DNA of 64,000 bases from Calvatia gigantea (Eukaryota; Basidiomycota; Agaricomycetes; Agaricales; Lycoperdaceae): contig JACAAK010000001.1 of NCBI GenBank assembly GCA_025093985.1, positions 1,302,001-1,366,000 on the forward strand, read 5' to 3'. Numbering within the stretch: the first letter of the stretch is position 1; each line of letters opens with the position of its first letter. The notes under the pieces were generated by a model. It searched no databases. It had not been told where the DNA came from and saw only the letters and a program-made list of their open reading frames with translations. A program made the translations under genes and the position numbers. Shown here piece after piece: positions 1 through 10,696 of the stretch.

Positions 1-615
1 GCGCCCCGAATTCTGATTCTTTGGAGAGCCGTTGCACGTCCAAGGTTTTTCCACGTTGCAATTTATTTACTGTTCTCCGTTCTTGGCGGATTCTTCTTTT
101 CTTAGTGCAGTCAACCGAGTCGAATCATGGCATGATTGTTGTGTTGTTCTCGACTCATATTTGTATATTAGTTTGCATTGGCTCGGCCTTGTTTTCTACC
201 TCCCACATGAGGCATGTTGACGTATATTCTCCTCATCCAAAACTTGTAAATTTGTACGTAATATGTGTTAATAATGGACTCCGTTGCTTCACCTGAGCCC
301 CTTGGTTATCTCACTACGCATGCCCACCATGCTGTATATCCATCAGTCCCTGCTCCGGAGTCCGACCACCTGACATACGGCGGTGCGATAAATCGGGGGA
401 TAGTTCCTAGTTGGAGAAAATGTTGACGGATAACAGCGACGTCATTGGGTGGTCTTCTTGAAAGCCGATTTGAGCGTTTCACTGTTTGCAATATATTACA
501 CCAAAATACAGGCCACGAACATAACAAATACAACGTCCTGCAACACTACACGACTCTTCTTTGGGATAATGGGGTACTTAATCAAAACGTGGTGACCGAT
601 CACATAAATTATATA
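1..615. other. Left-edge region without a recognisable gene
   Basis: Only short overlapping reading frames without family resemblance are present. The right part must hold the 3' untranslated region of the kinase gene that ends at 616 on the minus strand. The left part may be the flank of a gene outside the window. Confidence 0.4.
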
Positions 616-3600
616 TTACATCGAGATCGCACGTCCCTTGCCAACGGCGTGTACCTCCCTCATAAGCGGCCGGCCTCTCACCGTCCCTTGCTGTCCATGA
701 CCAATATTTAGCGGCCCGCCAAATGCTTGATCCACTCGGGTATATTCAACCGTTCGAGGACTCTTGTGAGTAAAACCAGCGAAGGCCAACGCCTTCCTTA
801 CGTCCAAGATTTGTGTACCGTAAATCTTGTCCAGAAGAAGGGGATCGCGGGTAGCATCCGGTGGTGCTCCATTTGCGGGAGCCAATGGCTGAAACATATT
901 GAGTTTTGCGTCCGACAGGTGCATGTACAGACAATGGCAACGTACTTCTGGAGGGATATCGGAATCGAAATGCCTGGTGTCTTCGGGGTGTTGCAATCCC
1001 GGTTTATATGGGGCGGGATAGCGGTGTATATTCTGCCAGTCAATACCATTGAACCACGGATGAGCCTATTTGAATGATCAACTCTGATTTAACGATTTCT
1101 GGAATGGAACTTCGCCGCAAAATATATTATACCTTAATGAATTCGGCCCCATCCACGCTTCCGGAGGTTCCGTAGTGAGGGATGAAACTGTTACGTCGTG
1201 CTTGCACCACCAAGGCGTCAGGTCTATTCACCGAAGAAGATGTTTGAGAGCCTAGGCGATCTTCGGGCTCACAGAGCAGCTGCTGCATGAGGTTTACACC
1301 CTCATGTGAAACCCGCGGTTTGGAACGGAAGCGTAGTGACTGTTTCCAGTTCAGGATCTTTTGTCTAGTGACATGTCTCTAATGGAATTTATTGAGCGAG
1401 GAATGACGAGCTGAAGGTGAAGTGAAGGGCCAGGCTTACCGAGCTGCTGACGAAGGGTGGGAACCTGCGCATGATTAGCGCTGCGATGGGTGGTCGAAGA
1501 AATCGGGGCATTACCCATAGAGACATTCAAACATGATGACACCCAGACTCCACCAATCACAGGAATAGCTGTACCCATGACCTCTGATTACCTCAGGAGA
1601 CACTAGCGCCTTGATTAGATTGTGGAAATGAGTCAAGATTAAGGAGCTCACTATATGAGTTCGTGCCGCATCTGAGGGGTAAGAGTGAGTGATCCTAGGG
1701 TCAGCGTCCAAGAGAAACAACGTACACTGAATACGCCAGCTTTGCCCGAAAGATGATCGTTAACGGCATAGATTGAGACATGAGATGTGACCTGCACTAA
1801 CCTTTCTTCGATGTTTGTCCCTCCATGTGAATATACCGCCTTGACCGTCGCCACCCCCCATCAACTGTTCAATTTCTCGAGAGGTCATTCGTTTCGTCTT
1901 CTTTCCATCTAACATGGAGTCCTCAAGGTCGATACCATGTTTACGCAACAGGTGCAGGCGTTGGTTTTCGTAATCTGTGCCAACAGTCAGCCGCGAAGCC
2001 TGTGACGTAGGTGGAAACATATTGGAGATACCGACAAGATGTATCGTGGGCCCAGTGCAGATCGGTTCTGTGCTCAAAGAACTTGAAAATTTTGAGGTGA
2101 ATAGATCTCTTGGAATACTGACGCTAAACCGAAATCGCTCAGTTTGATATGTCCGTTGGGATCAAACAAGAAGTTCTGGAATAGGTTAGTTCGAATCAGA
2201 AGCGGTCACTGATGTGCGTCTCACGTCTGGTTTAATATCACGATGAATGAACCCGTGCTTGTGGCAGGATTCAATAGCTAAAATCATCTAAAATCCGGTG
2301 ATGGTCAAAAAGCTAATGTCCAAAAAAGTTTAGGAAGAGACATACTTCTGCAACATAGAAGCGAGTAAAATCTTCCTCGAAAACGTCTCGCTCTATTAGG
2401 AGATTGAGAAGGTCGCCACCGCCCATGTACTCAAGGACCTAGGTGCGATAGGTGTGGATATGAAAGAGAAATGAAATCGATATGAACTGTCAGTTTATGA
2501 TTGACAAGGTGGACTAGGTGTCGCTCACCAGATATAGATTATCGCGGTCTTGGAAGCTGTAGTGCATCTTTACAATCCATTCGGCACCACCCGGAGAATG
2601 TACGAGAGACGCAGCCTTGAGAACGTCGCGCTCTGCACGCACATGACCTTCTTGGCCTTTGCGAAGCATGTCTGCTTTTCGTAACTGGGGAAGAAAAAAA
2701 ATACCAATTCAGTCATGGATTGGTTGCGAGGGAGTAAAGAACTTCATTTTCATACCTGTTTCATAGCGTACAGATTGCCTGTAGATTTTTCTCGCACAAG
2801 AGAAACAACTCCAAATGCCCCTAGAACTATGAGAACATACCAAACGGAGATGCAGGACTGACATACCATGGCCAATAGTCTTAAGTTTGATGAAGGCACT
2901 CACATCAACCTTTCTTCTGCATTCGCGCAAGTAATCTGATTCATTCTGTCGCCAACGGGCTCGAAGATGTTCCTTCTGGTCGTGCGACAGCTGCATCTCG
3001 GCCATATCCTTTTCCATTGCCAACCTTCTCTGTTCTCTAGAAGGAGGATGGCGGAGCAAGGGGAAGTATAGATTCTCGAAATAGATCCTCGCAGCTACTG
3101 CCTTTTCCAAGGTGGATAAAGACGGGTTGATCGGTCTCGGAGGAGGAGGTGGGAGTTCGGGGTTTTCCTGGATTGGTTCCACTGGACCTAGCTCTTCGTT
3201 TTCTTGGATCTGGGGGTGTGACCGCAGGCCTGCCCAAGGTGCTGTTGAGTATCCAGGTTTTCCAGGAAGACCATCTATATTGGACGGCGTGATGTAGTTC
3301 TCTTTTGCGGCGGTTGTGAGAGAAGAGGACGTGTTGGTACTGATACCGTTAACCACATGTAGTTGACCGTATATTCCCTGAGAAGGCTTGAGAGCGTTCA
3401 CGACTTCATTGATCGCTCTCGCTTGATTGCTGTGTCTCACACGGGCCTTTATAGGATTTGCCCAGTGCGGGTCTAACAGTCACAAGTCAGAAAGGGAAGC
3501 AGTTTTGACAAGATTCTGTCAGACCTCCAAGTTTCCCCAAACCGTCCGGTCCCCATCGTGTAAGAAGTGCCTCGAGCTGGTCCGCATCAGATGCGTGGAC

Positions 3601-4081
3601 AAGATGCCTTGTATGGATAGTCAACGAAGGTGAATGTGAAACAGAAACGGTAATGATAGGCGTACACAAAGCCTGTAGGCTTGGACACCATATCCTTGCT
3701 GATCCTCCGACCCTTCCTTGGCGAGGCCTTGATGGCTCCATTGGAGGGAGGTTTGATATCCTCATAGCGAGGACCAGCCACGACAGGCTCAGGGTTCGGC
3801 GTTCCCCAGAGCAGACGCGACGGAGAAGGGGTGGGAATCATTGAGAGCAGATCATAGAAGCCTTTGTGAAGAAAGGTGCCCACAGGTACCGCGCCCGTCG
3901 CAGGCTCATCGTGAATCTCAGCCCGAGGTGGGAGAACATAGCTCGGGCGTGGATACGGAGAGAAAAAGGGGCTACTCATTGAAAAGGGGTCCAGGGCTGG
4001 AGGAGCCTGGTTTGCTCGCTGCTGCTGCTGTATCAAAGAGGATGGGTTTGGGGGATTTGGCAGCGGGCGACGAAGCGCCAT
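616..4081 (-). CDS. CBK1: NDR/LATS-family serine/threonine kinase (Cbk1/Cot-1 type) with N-terminal CRIB motif
   Basis: AGC-class kinase that, by family, acts with Mob2 in the RAM/MOR pathway controlling polarity, septation and hyphal growth. Spliced exons give every kinase hallmark: glycine loop GHGAFGVV (split by an intron near 2870), HRDIKPD (about 2240), DFG (about 2140), the NDR insert with basic residues (about 1830-1900), the activation-segment end SPEVIRGHGYSYSCDWWSLG (about 1560), and the C-terminal hydrophobic motif FAGFTHK (about 735). The Mob-binding NTR helix lies just before the kinase (about 2890-3110). Unusually, a CRIB/PBD motif VSKPTGFVHLVH forms across a 58-base intron (3608-3665). 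It is joined through a second intron (3473-3524) to the frame that runs unbroken into the NTR and kinase. The ATG at 4081 was chosen as the first in a Pro/Ser-rich leader. The frame stays open upstream to 4369, so a longer start is possible. At least eight introns. Confidence 0.9.
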
Positions 4082-4689
4082 AAACTGAAGGACCCGGGCG
4101 TCTTTGGACGAGTAAGCTGACTCCTGGAATTCAGGCCTTGACGCACGGACCCTAGTTGGGCACCTCAGGCGGAGAGCCGTGAGTGAGCAGTCTGAGCTCT
4201 GAGGGGGCCCTTCAGAAGGGCGGCTGACATCGCAGCACGTGCTTCGTCCCATGAGTGCTCTCGTTGGAACGCGTCGGCCAAAATTCACGCGCAACAGTGC
4301 TGGCCCACATCCTCTCCACTGGCCTTGTCTAGTTTCTAGCTTCAGGTTCCAACTCCGAACTCTTGACATAAAATATCACTCTGCACATCACCAGTCCGGG
4401 TTTTTCCCTGTCAACTACGCACCAGCGATATGCTATCATACGTACACTTCCTACCTCGTGGGTCCTTGTACTGCGATAAGCAGGTCTGGAGCGAACCGAT
4501 GGCTTCTTCTTTGTCTGCTTTCACCTCATTGCCGTCGTTGCCTTGTCCTCCACAACTGAAATTTTATCTTGTTGGTCTATGGCTCTTTTGCATTACCAAT
4601 ACATTTTGGTTGAATTCAGACCCAATTCAGACTGGCTGAACCGTGAGCAGGGGTATGTTTCTGTAAATCCGGACGTTCCTCATCTCCAG

Positions 4690-5311
4690 ATCCATCGGCG
4701 CTTTAGGTAGCCTTGATTTCGATGAAAGAAGGACCGATCATATAAGCTCTCAACTTTGGCCACAAGTTATCCCTCTATGCCTTGAATTTACGGCACGCCG
4801 TTACGATCCGTTCACGATTGATCTGGTTGACTGGAGGCAAAAACTAATCAAGCAAGACGAAACCGAGTTCGTACTCGGTCGAGAGACCAATTATATTTGC
4901 AACGCTGTCGAGGCACGAGGCTTTCATTTCGTGTCAGGTATGACAACGCTAATAACGCGTGCTAGCCATTGACACCTTTTTTTCTCAGAATATCGATTCG
5001 GAGCGTCACCTTTGGAGTACCGCAGTATTGGCTTCTTTTGCCTCTGTTACGCCATTGTCCGGCCAACACAACAAACACCAACGATTAACCTTTGTTTGGA
5101 TCGTCCCTCCTCTTCATCCCCTTCGCTTTACGCAGAGTTCTGCGCTCCTGCCCCGTTTCATACCAACCCTTACCACTACTCGACCACCTACACGCTACCT
5201 CGTGCGCTCCTCGCAGGACACGCTTTCCGCGTTGCAGAGATCGCTGACACCCCTTTGATCTTTCATCGCTCTGCAGGCAACCAAAGCATCCCAAATCAGC
5301 GTGGTGCTTAA
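4690..5311 (+). CDS. Possible small uncharacterised protein, 5' end unresolved
   Basis: Two open stretches, 4690-4937 and 4989-5311, join in phase across a 51-base GT-AG interval (4938-4988, acceptor ttttctcag). They give about 190 codons ending in TAA at 5309-5311. The first exon has an ordinary globular composition, including RRYDPFTIDLVDW; the second is rich in Pro, Ser and Tyr. No family is recognised and no convincing first exon with ATG was found; the acceptor at 4684-4689 suggests one further left. The stop lies only a few bases before the TATA box of the homeodomain gene, so this could be chance coding potential in a pyrimidine-rich promoter. Confidence 0.3.
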
Positions 5312-5315
5312 TACT

Positions 5316-5322
5316 TATAAAT
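5316..5322 (+). promoter_or_regulatory. TATA box of the homeodomain gene
   Basis: TATAAAT lies 83 bases before the ATG at 5405 and is followed by a CT-rich tract (about 5350-5390), a common arrangement in fungal promoters. Confidence 0.5.
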
Positions 5323-5404
5323 TGCAGTTCTCATTTTTGTTCCGTTAATAATCACCCCTCTCCCTCTCTTCTTCTCTCCTACCTATTACTATTCGTTCAC
5401 TAAT

Positions 5405-6718
5405 ATGTCGAGCTCAAGCAAGGAACAGTACTATACCACTGGTAGTGTTGGGAAGTCACGTAGAGGCTCCCCAGGGGAAAACAACAGCGTATTCTTTCAG
5501 GGACAGGGTGGGCGAACAGTGCTCCCTCCTATTTCTTCTGCTTTTCCAACCTCACGTTTTCCAGGTCTGTTGTTCACATCGTGTTTAGAAACACAACAAA
5601 CTCAACATTTTCTTCATTTACCGTGCATAGTGCCCTCGACATATACCACTCAATATACGCAACCCCGCTCGTCACCGAGCAGGTTCGTGCTCAACCAATC
5701 CGCCTTTTATGGCCCATGGACCACCGGAAACAATTGTAAGGAGTTTTCTTCATGATTTGCTCGCCCTACATGAATTTTTCATTTCGGTAGCTCCTCCATT
5801 GCCTGAGGCTTCATTTGCTAACTATGAAACGCACGACCGCTATAATACGCAAACATCCTACCCTACCTATCCCACCACGCGAAACTCCCCGCCACTCCCT
5901 CAAGCCCGGGTAGATTCCAGAACGCTACCTCCGCTCTCTACGACTGCAGCCGCTGGCGGCGATAGATGGCAGCAAGGTCCCTATCAGCTCTCTGGCACCT
6001 ATCAAACCGCGAGTATTCGCTCCCCCACAGCCTCCTATCCCACACCCTATGCCCCTTACTCAAACACCAGTGCGTATACTTATCTCCCAACGACGACGGA
6101 CCCACTCGACATGAATGCCGGTCTCTTCGATCTTGGACCCCAAGTTCGGTCCTCGTCGCCGTACCGGTCACAACTTGCGGACAACAATTTCACACCCCCT
6201 CCTATCTCCCCCACGTCCGCCACCGAGGAGCCCACCATTAAGAAAAAACGCAAGCGCGCTGATGCGAATCAGCTCAAGGTCCTCAATGAGGTCTATGCTC
6301 GAACCGCCTTCCCTTCGACGGAGGAGCGCAATGCCCTGGCTAAGCAGCTCGATATGTCACCGAGGAGCGTCCAAATATGGTAACAATCCATCTCTATCCT
6401 AAATGAAATCGGCTGCATACTGACGAATGACGGCGCTCATGCAGGTTCCAAAACAAAAGGCAGTCGATGCGCCAGACTAACCGCCAGTCTACTAACACGA
6501 ACAGTCTTTCCCAACAGTCATACGCTATGACTTCGTCCGGAGCTTCTCACAGCTCCTCGAGGGGTATGGCACCACCTGTTGGCCCGTCCACGGACACATC
6601 CTACATTCCGGCCTCGCAAGAACACGCTCGTACCCATCAGTCTTCTTCCCCCCAGCGTCGTCTCCAGGCTCAAGACGATGCCATGGATCCCAGAAAATGG
6701 TCTTCCCGTGGCTTCTAA
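5405..6718 (+). CDS. Homeodomain transcription factor
   Basis: Nuclear DNA-binding regulator. After a Ser/Pro/Tyr-rich, probably disordered N-terminal half of about 240 residues, a basic KKKRKR stretch opens a homeodomain (about 6240-6465). Helix 3 reads SVQIWFQNKRQSMR and is split by an intron at 6380-6444 between the W codon and FQNKR. The recognition helix keeps the invariant W, F, N and R (WFQNxR). Two more short introns split the N-terminal part (about 5565-5640 and 5735-5790). The C-terminal tail of about 90 residues is Ser/Gln-rich and ends ...SSRGF at 6718. It is a typical, non-TALE-like homeodomain without the three-residue loop insertion, so it is not an obvious HD1 mating-type protein. 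Mushrooms use several such factors (hom genes) in fruiting; which one this is cannot be decided here. Confidence 0.85.
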
Positions 6719-7486
6719 AAGAAGTCGATGTTCTACTCTGGACTCTCACAAATCGACATAACTACAGCCGTTCGTTAGGTCCCTTATCTAGCTTCTCATT
6801 ACGGTAGAACCTCTTTCACCTTTAAACTTAGCATCCGTTAATCAACCATTATTTCATTAATCCCAGTAACTAGGCTTTTCGATCGCATCGCTCTATTTTT
6901 CTATGTTGTTCCTATGTATCATGTTCGTTTGTTCTCCGCGTGTTTTCCCAAATTGTGCACTACAAGTATATATTAAATTATGTTGTTGACTCACAAAACT
7001 CATTCAACTTGCCGTTATTTGTATTCACGTCCCTGAAGATCGGCTCAAGATCTTTAGTCAGATCTGGTGAGCTCTAGCGCGAATTTTAGCTGCTACAATT
7101 GACAGCATCTTTACAAGATTTTTCCATTAAGCACGTCCCAACCAAGAACTGTTTTTGGATGCTTTGGTTCAGACGCCCTGATGAAGACTGGGGCATCACA
7201 TACACTCACACATATATGTATGCTGTCATTGTGGTAAATACTACTTACACAGCCATAAAGATACAAAGCGTTAACTGTAAAGAGTGACTGGCACCCAACA
7301 TCCTGTCATGAATGAGCTCTGCCCAAGAGGGACCGTTAGATCGACCCCGTGTTATAATTATCTCGCGGCCAGCGCTCGTACTGACTCCTGGGGAAATGAA
7401 AGACCAGCTTGAAGGAAGTGTCTAAAAACTCCGTCTTCATCAAGTGTTAATTCTTGGTCGTTATGGGAAATCCATAAAACACATAC
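6719..7486. other. Convergent intergenic region
   Basis: Lies between the 3' ends of the homeodomain and LPMO genes. It is AT-rich near 6960-7010 (tatattaaat), fitting 3' untranslated and polyadenylation sequence. No reading frame of note. Confidence 0.5.
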
Positions 7487-8850
7487 TTAGTGACTCCTAT
7501 TGAGGCGCCTTCTGACCAACATTCGTGACTTGAGGCGACAATGACCAATGGCGGCAGGTGCTACTGCTGACGTGTTTGAGGAAGGCTGTCCCCCTGAAAT
7601 TCCAGAACTTGTTGGAGTGGGAGCAGAAGGCGAGACCGAAGCAGAAGGCCGTGGAGTTGTAGATGCTCCGGGATTGTCACCAAAGGTAACAGGGGCTGGA
7701 CCGGGGATAGTGAAGGTACCAAAGTCTCCGTAGATGAAGGGCCATTGCACATCGCGATAGACGTCCACCATCGATACAAGATCGCTATCAGAAGGAACCT
7801 TTGTTCCAGAGCCAGTTACCCGGACTTGGCTATGCGTATACATACCGTCAGACAAAGTGACATCGGGAGAATGATACTGACGACTCACGCGCAACTGGGA
7901 TAAAACTGCGGCGTTTGAGAGTGAAGGGCAATACTAGATTCAGTATATTGTAAGAGAAGGAAAACGTGCAACCTGAGGACTAGTGATACGCACATCTCGT
8001 TCCGGACCAACTGTGTGGAAAGATAAGCAAAGATATCACAGATCTACGTAATTGAACTCCACTCACGTATTGACCAGCCTTCAATTGAGCAGGAATCGTA
8101 GAGGTCCATGTGTTATCCTCTAAAGTTGTCCAGTTAGAGGGATTGTTCTGGTCAAAGAATGGAACAACTAACTAGCTCTAAGTTGGTCGGCGGCCCACTG
8201 TTTAGTGCCAGGATCGTAACCACCAGCATCTACTTTGAACCATTTCGCGTTGTTTGCCGAGAAATTAGTGCAGTCGCCATCACACGAGGCCATGTAGGTG
8301 GAAACGGGGCCTTGATGATCTTGAAGAACGCAAGATGAAATCAGATGCGAAGCGAATGACCGCTAGTAGACTTACCCGCGGGCCACTGTAAACACAACGT
8401 CTGTAAGCTACGCGGGCTATTGAAAAGACAGGATACATACATAACCCCATTTGAAGGCTATCTGGGAGCCAGCAGCGATGTCTGCGACTAAGGACGTCCC
8501 TCCGTCGCCGCCGATACCGCAAGCCAAATTGGCATTTGTGCCTGGGACTGTCCAAACCGTCAGCCAAGCCCGGACAATCGCGCCAATGGAATCCAATCAC
8601 TGACCAGGACCGTCACTCTGCACCTTACGGACAACACGCGCTGGAACAGGATTTTTGTATCTGTCACAGGTATCAGTAAAACATAGAAGTGACCGATGGT
8701 TATAACACACGGATCGTCGAACGGGTTCCATCCTGGGAAGTCCTGCTTCCCAGTGTTCACTGTGTGAACATAACCGTGTGCAGCCACACCCCGCATGGCT
8801 GGAAGGAGGAAAAAGGGAAGGACGGTGAAGAAGAAAAGAAATGTCATCAT
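7487..8850 (-). CDS. AA9 lytic polysaccharide monooxygenase (formerly GH61)
   Basis: Secreted copper enzyme that oxidatively cleaves cellulose or hemicellulose. Start MMTF at 8850 opens a 24-residue signal peptide. Cleavage after ...GVAA exposes His as residue 1 (HGYVHTV), the first ligand of the histidine brace. The second copper His is in HQGPVSTYMASC (about 8290), and NANLACGIGGDG precedes it. RNEIIALHSQ and QFYPSC supply the second-sphere His and Gln and the axial Tyr. At least five short introns are needed, including one (about 7836-7880) that removes an apparent stop and joins PSC to AQVRVTG, and a very small exon coding WPA near 8375. After the catalytic domain (about 230 residues) come a Ser/Thr/Pro-rich linker and a short basic tail ending at 7487. 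No CBM1 is visible. Confidence 0.9.
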
Positions 8851-8920
8851 TGAGAAGTTGAAGAAAAATGGGGATCGCGCAGTTGGGGAAAGAAATGTGG
8901 CCTTCAAACAACGTAGAAGG

Positions 8921-8927
8921 TTATATA
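8921..8927 (-). promoter_or_regulatory. TATA box of the LPMO gene
   Basis: TATATAA on the minus strand, 70 bases upstream of the LPMO start codon at 8850. Confidence 0.5.
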
Positions 8928-10696
8928 CACCACCACGAGGCGACTTGAAGGTTTGCTCGAGGACCGGTTCCCGACCAACGCAGGGCAAACATTCTTCTCG
9001 CATTGTCCGTGCGACCCTGCAATTTACGTCATGATTGTTTCGACAAAATGAACAATGCAGGACACCAACATTGCTGCTCAGGCGTTTTGTGCAACTTGTT
9101 AATGATAATAGCATAATGTATCCATAGCCTTGAATAGTAAAGTAATCTACGTCGAAGGTTGTACGCCGAACAATGGTAGAACTGTAGACAACATTGTAGC
9201 TGGATTGGAACGGACTTCGTGAGATAGGCTCATTTAATGAAAGCCACCTCTACTACCGTTCATCAACGTTGCAACGACGATTACTTGTCGTGCGATGGTT
9301 TAATAGGGCCTAATGAAGACCACGTACCCTTTCCGCACCTTGTCCTGCCTCAACCTGACTATTCCACACGTCCGTCGGGACTCTGCATGGGTCTTTATTT
9401 TTAGGCGAGGTCTATTTTCGAATTTCAAGCGCAGTGGTATACTGGGTGGTTAGCTGCAGCGAGCTGACTCGGCTGGTTTCGTTACACACTTCATCTGAAT
9501 GGATGGAAGGCTTGTATACTTGATAGTTTGAGGGTGCGTTGCGAGTTATGCCATTTGCCCTCCGAGTTCCGTTTAATGTCTAGGTTCGGTCCTGAGCCCG
9601 AGACAATAATAGCTCTCTGCATGCGCACACAACGACGCCCACACGAAAACCAACTTTTTTTCTCTCAGATCATGGTGCCTGAGAGGCGTGGCCCTCGTAC
9701 CACAGGTGGTCAGTTAGGAACAAACTCGTAATTTTGATATTATTAGAAGAGGGATATGTTTATGAGATACTCTGTCGTGGACAGAGTGAACACTCGAGCC
9801 TCAGGCGTCAGGCGTCAAGACCCAGGAATCCACCCTTCCCACCACACAAGCTTCAAGCTTCAGTGGTTCGACCTTCGTCTTTTCTGCAGCGTCTGCTCCC
9901 TCTAATTTCCGCGAGCGCCTTGTCACGTAATAAACCTTGGATCTGATCTCGCACGACGACCGGGCTATCTCGCATCTCCGAGCTTCGCTCCTTTTCCGGA
10001 TTTCTCCTAGTACACCCTGAGGCCTGAATTTTGGGACAAGAATTCTTATGATAAAGGGGCAGCTTGAGCAAAGGCGAGTTACATATGTGACTCAATATCT
10101 TGGATCCTGCATCACACCACGGTCAGTTTGTAAGGGGGGGACTGGCACGGGGTGTGGTGTGCCATATCGCCGAAAGTTTGCACTATATGCGGGTCGGACC
10201 CTCTCGAGATACCATCAAGGTTCCATACCAGAACTGGAGTCGAAACCGATGGTGTTTCCGAGAGTGGCCAAGCCAGCCGTGAAATTAATGTCATCCTGCG
10301 CCTTCGCGAAGCGCCGCTGAATATCCACTTTCCTGGTGTGACTCGCACCGCACGGTATTGTTGGCCATCGCCGACGAATTTGAGGAGCATTCGAGACCCT
10401 CTGACGGCCTTGAGAAGACTGGTCGCGCTCATGGTAATTTCCGCAAGCGCCAATACTCCTTATGGAATGTCTCCATCATCTCCAGTCACTCCGAACATTG
10501 TGCGCCTCAACGCCTTGCATTATTTCAGCTCAGTAGAGCGCCTTCACGCGGACATCTCGGCATAGATTGATGTGTTTTTATTTAAGTGCTTTGCTTGGGG
10601 TGACTATTAGACGGATATCTTTAAACCACTAATCATGAGGCAAGGAATCTAAACGAAACAAAATCGAAACAAAGTCAAAACGCCAACAAGGAAAAA
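8928..10696. other. Gene-poor region between LPMO and acyltransferase
   Basis: About 1.8 kb with no convincing gene. The longest frames here (10152-10565 plus, 10112-10453 minus) lack an ATG at their open end and match nothing recognised. Short direct repeats occur: caggcgt twice (about 9802-9815) and aagcttc repeated (about 9848-9860). The left part carries the LPMO promoter and the right edge the acyltransferase 3' untranslated region. Confidence 0.4.

Noticed and set aside
10112..10565. Overlapping frames on both strands (137 and 113 codons), considered as a broken BTB or F-box gene
   Set aside because: Neither starts with ATG, and no motif could be confirmed after trying frame joins.
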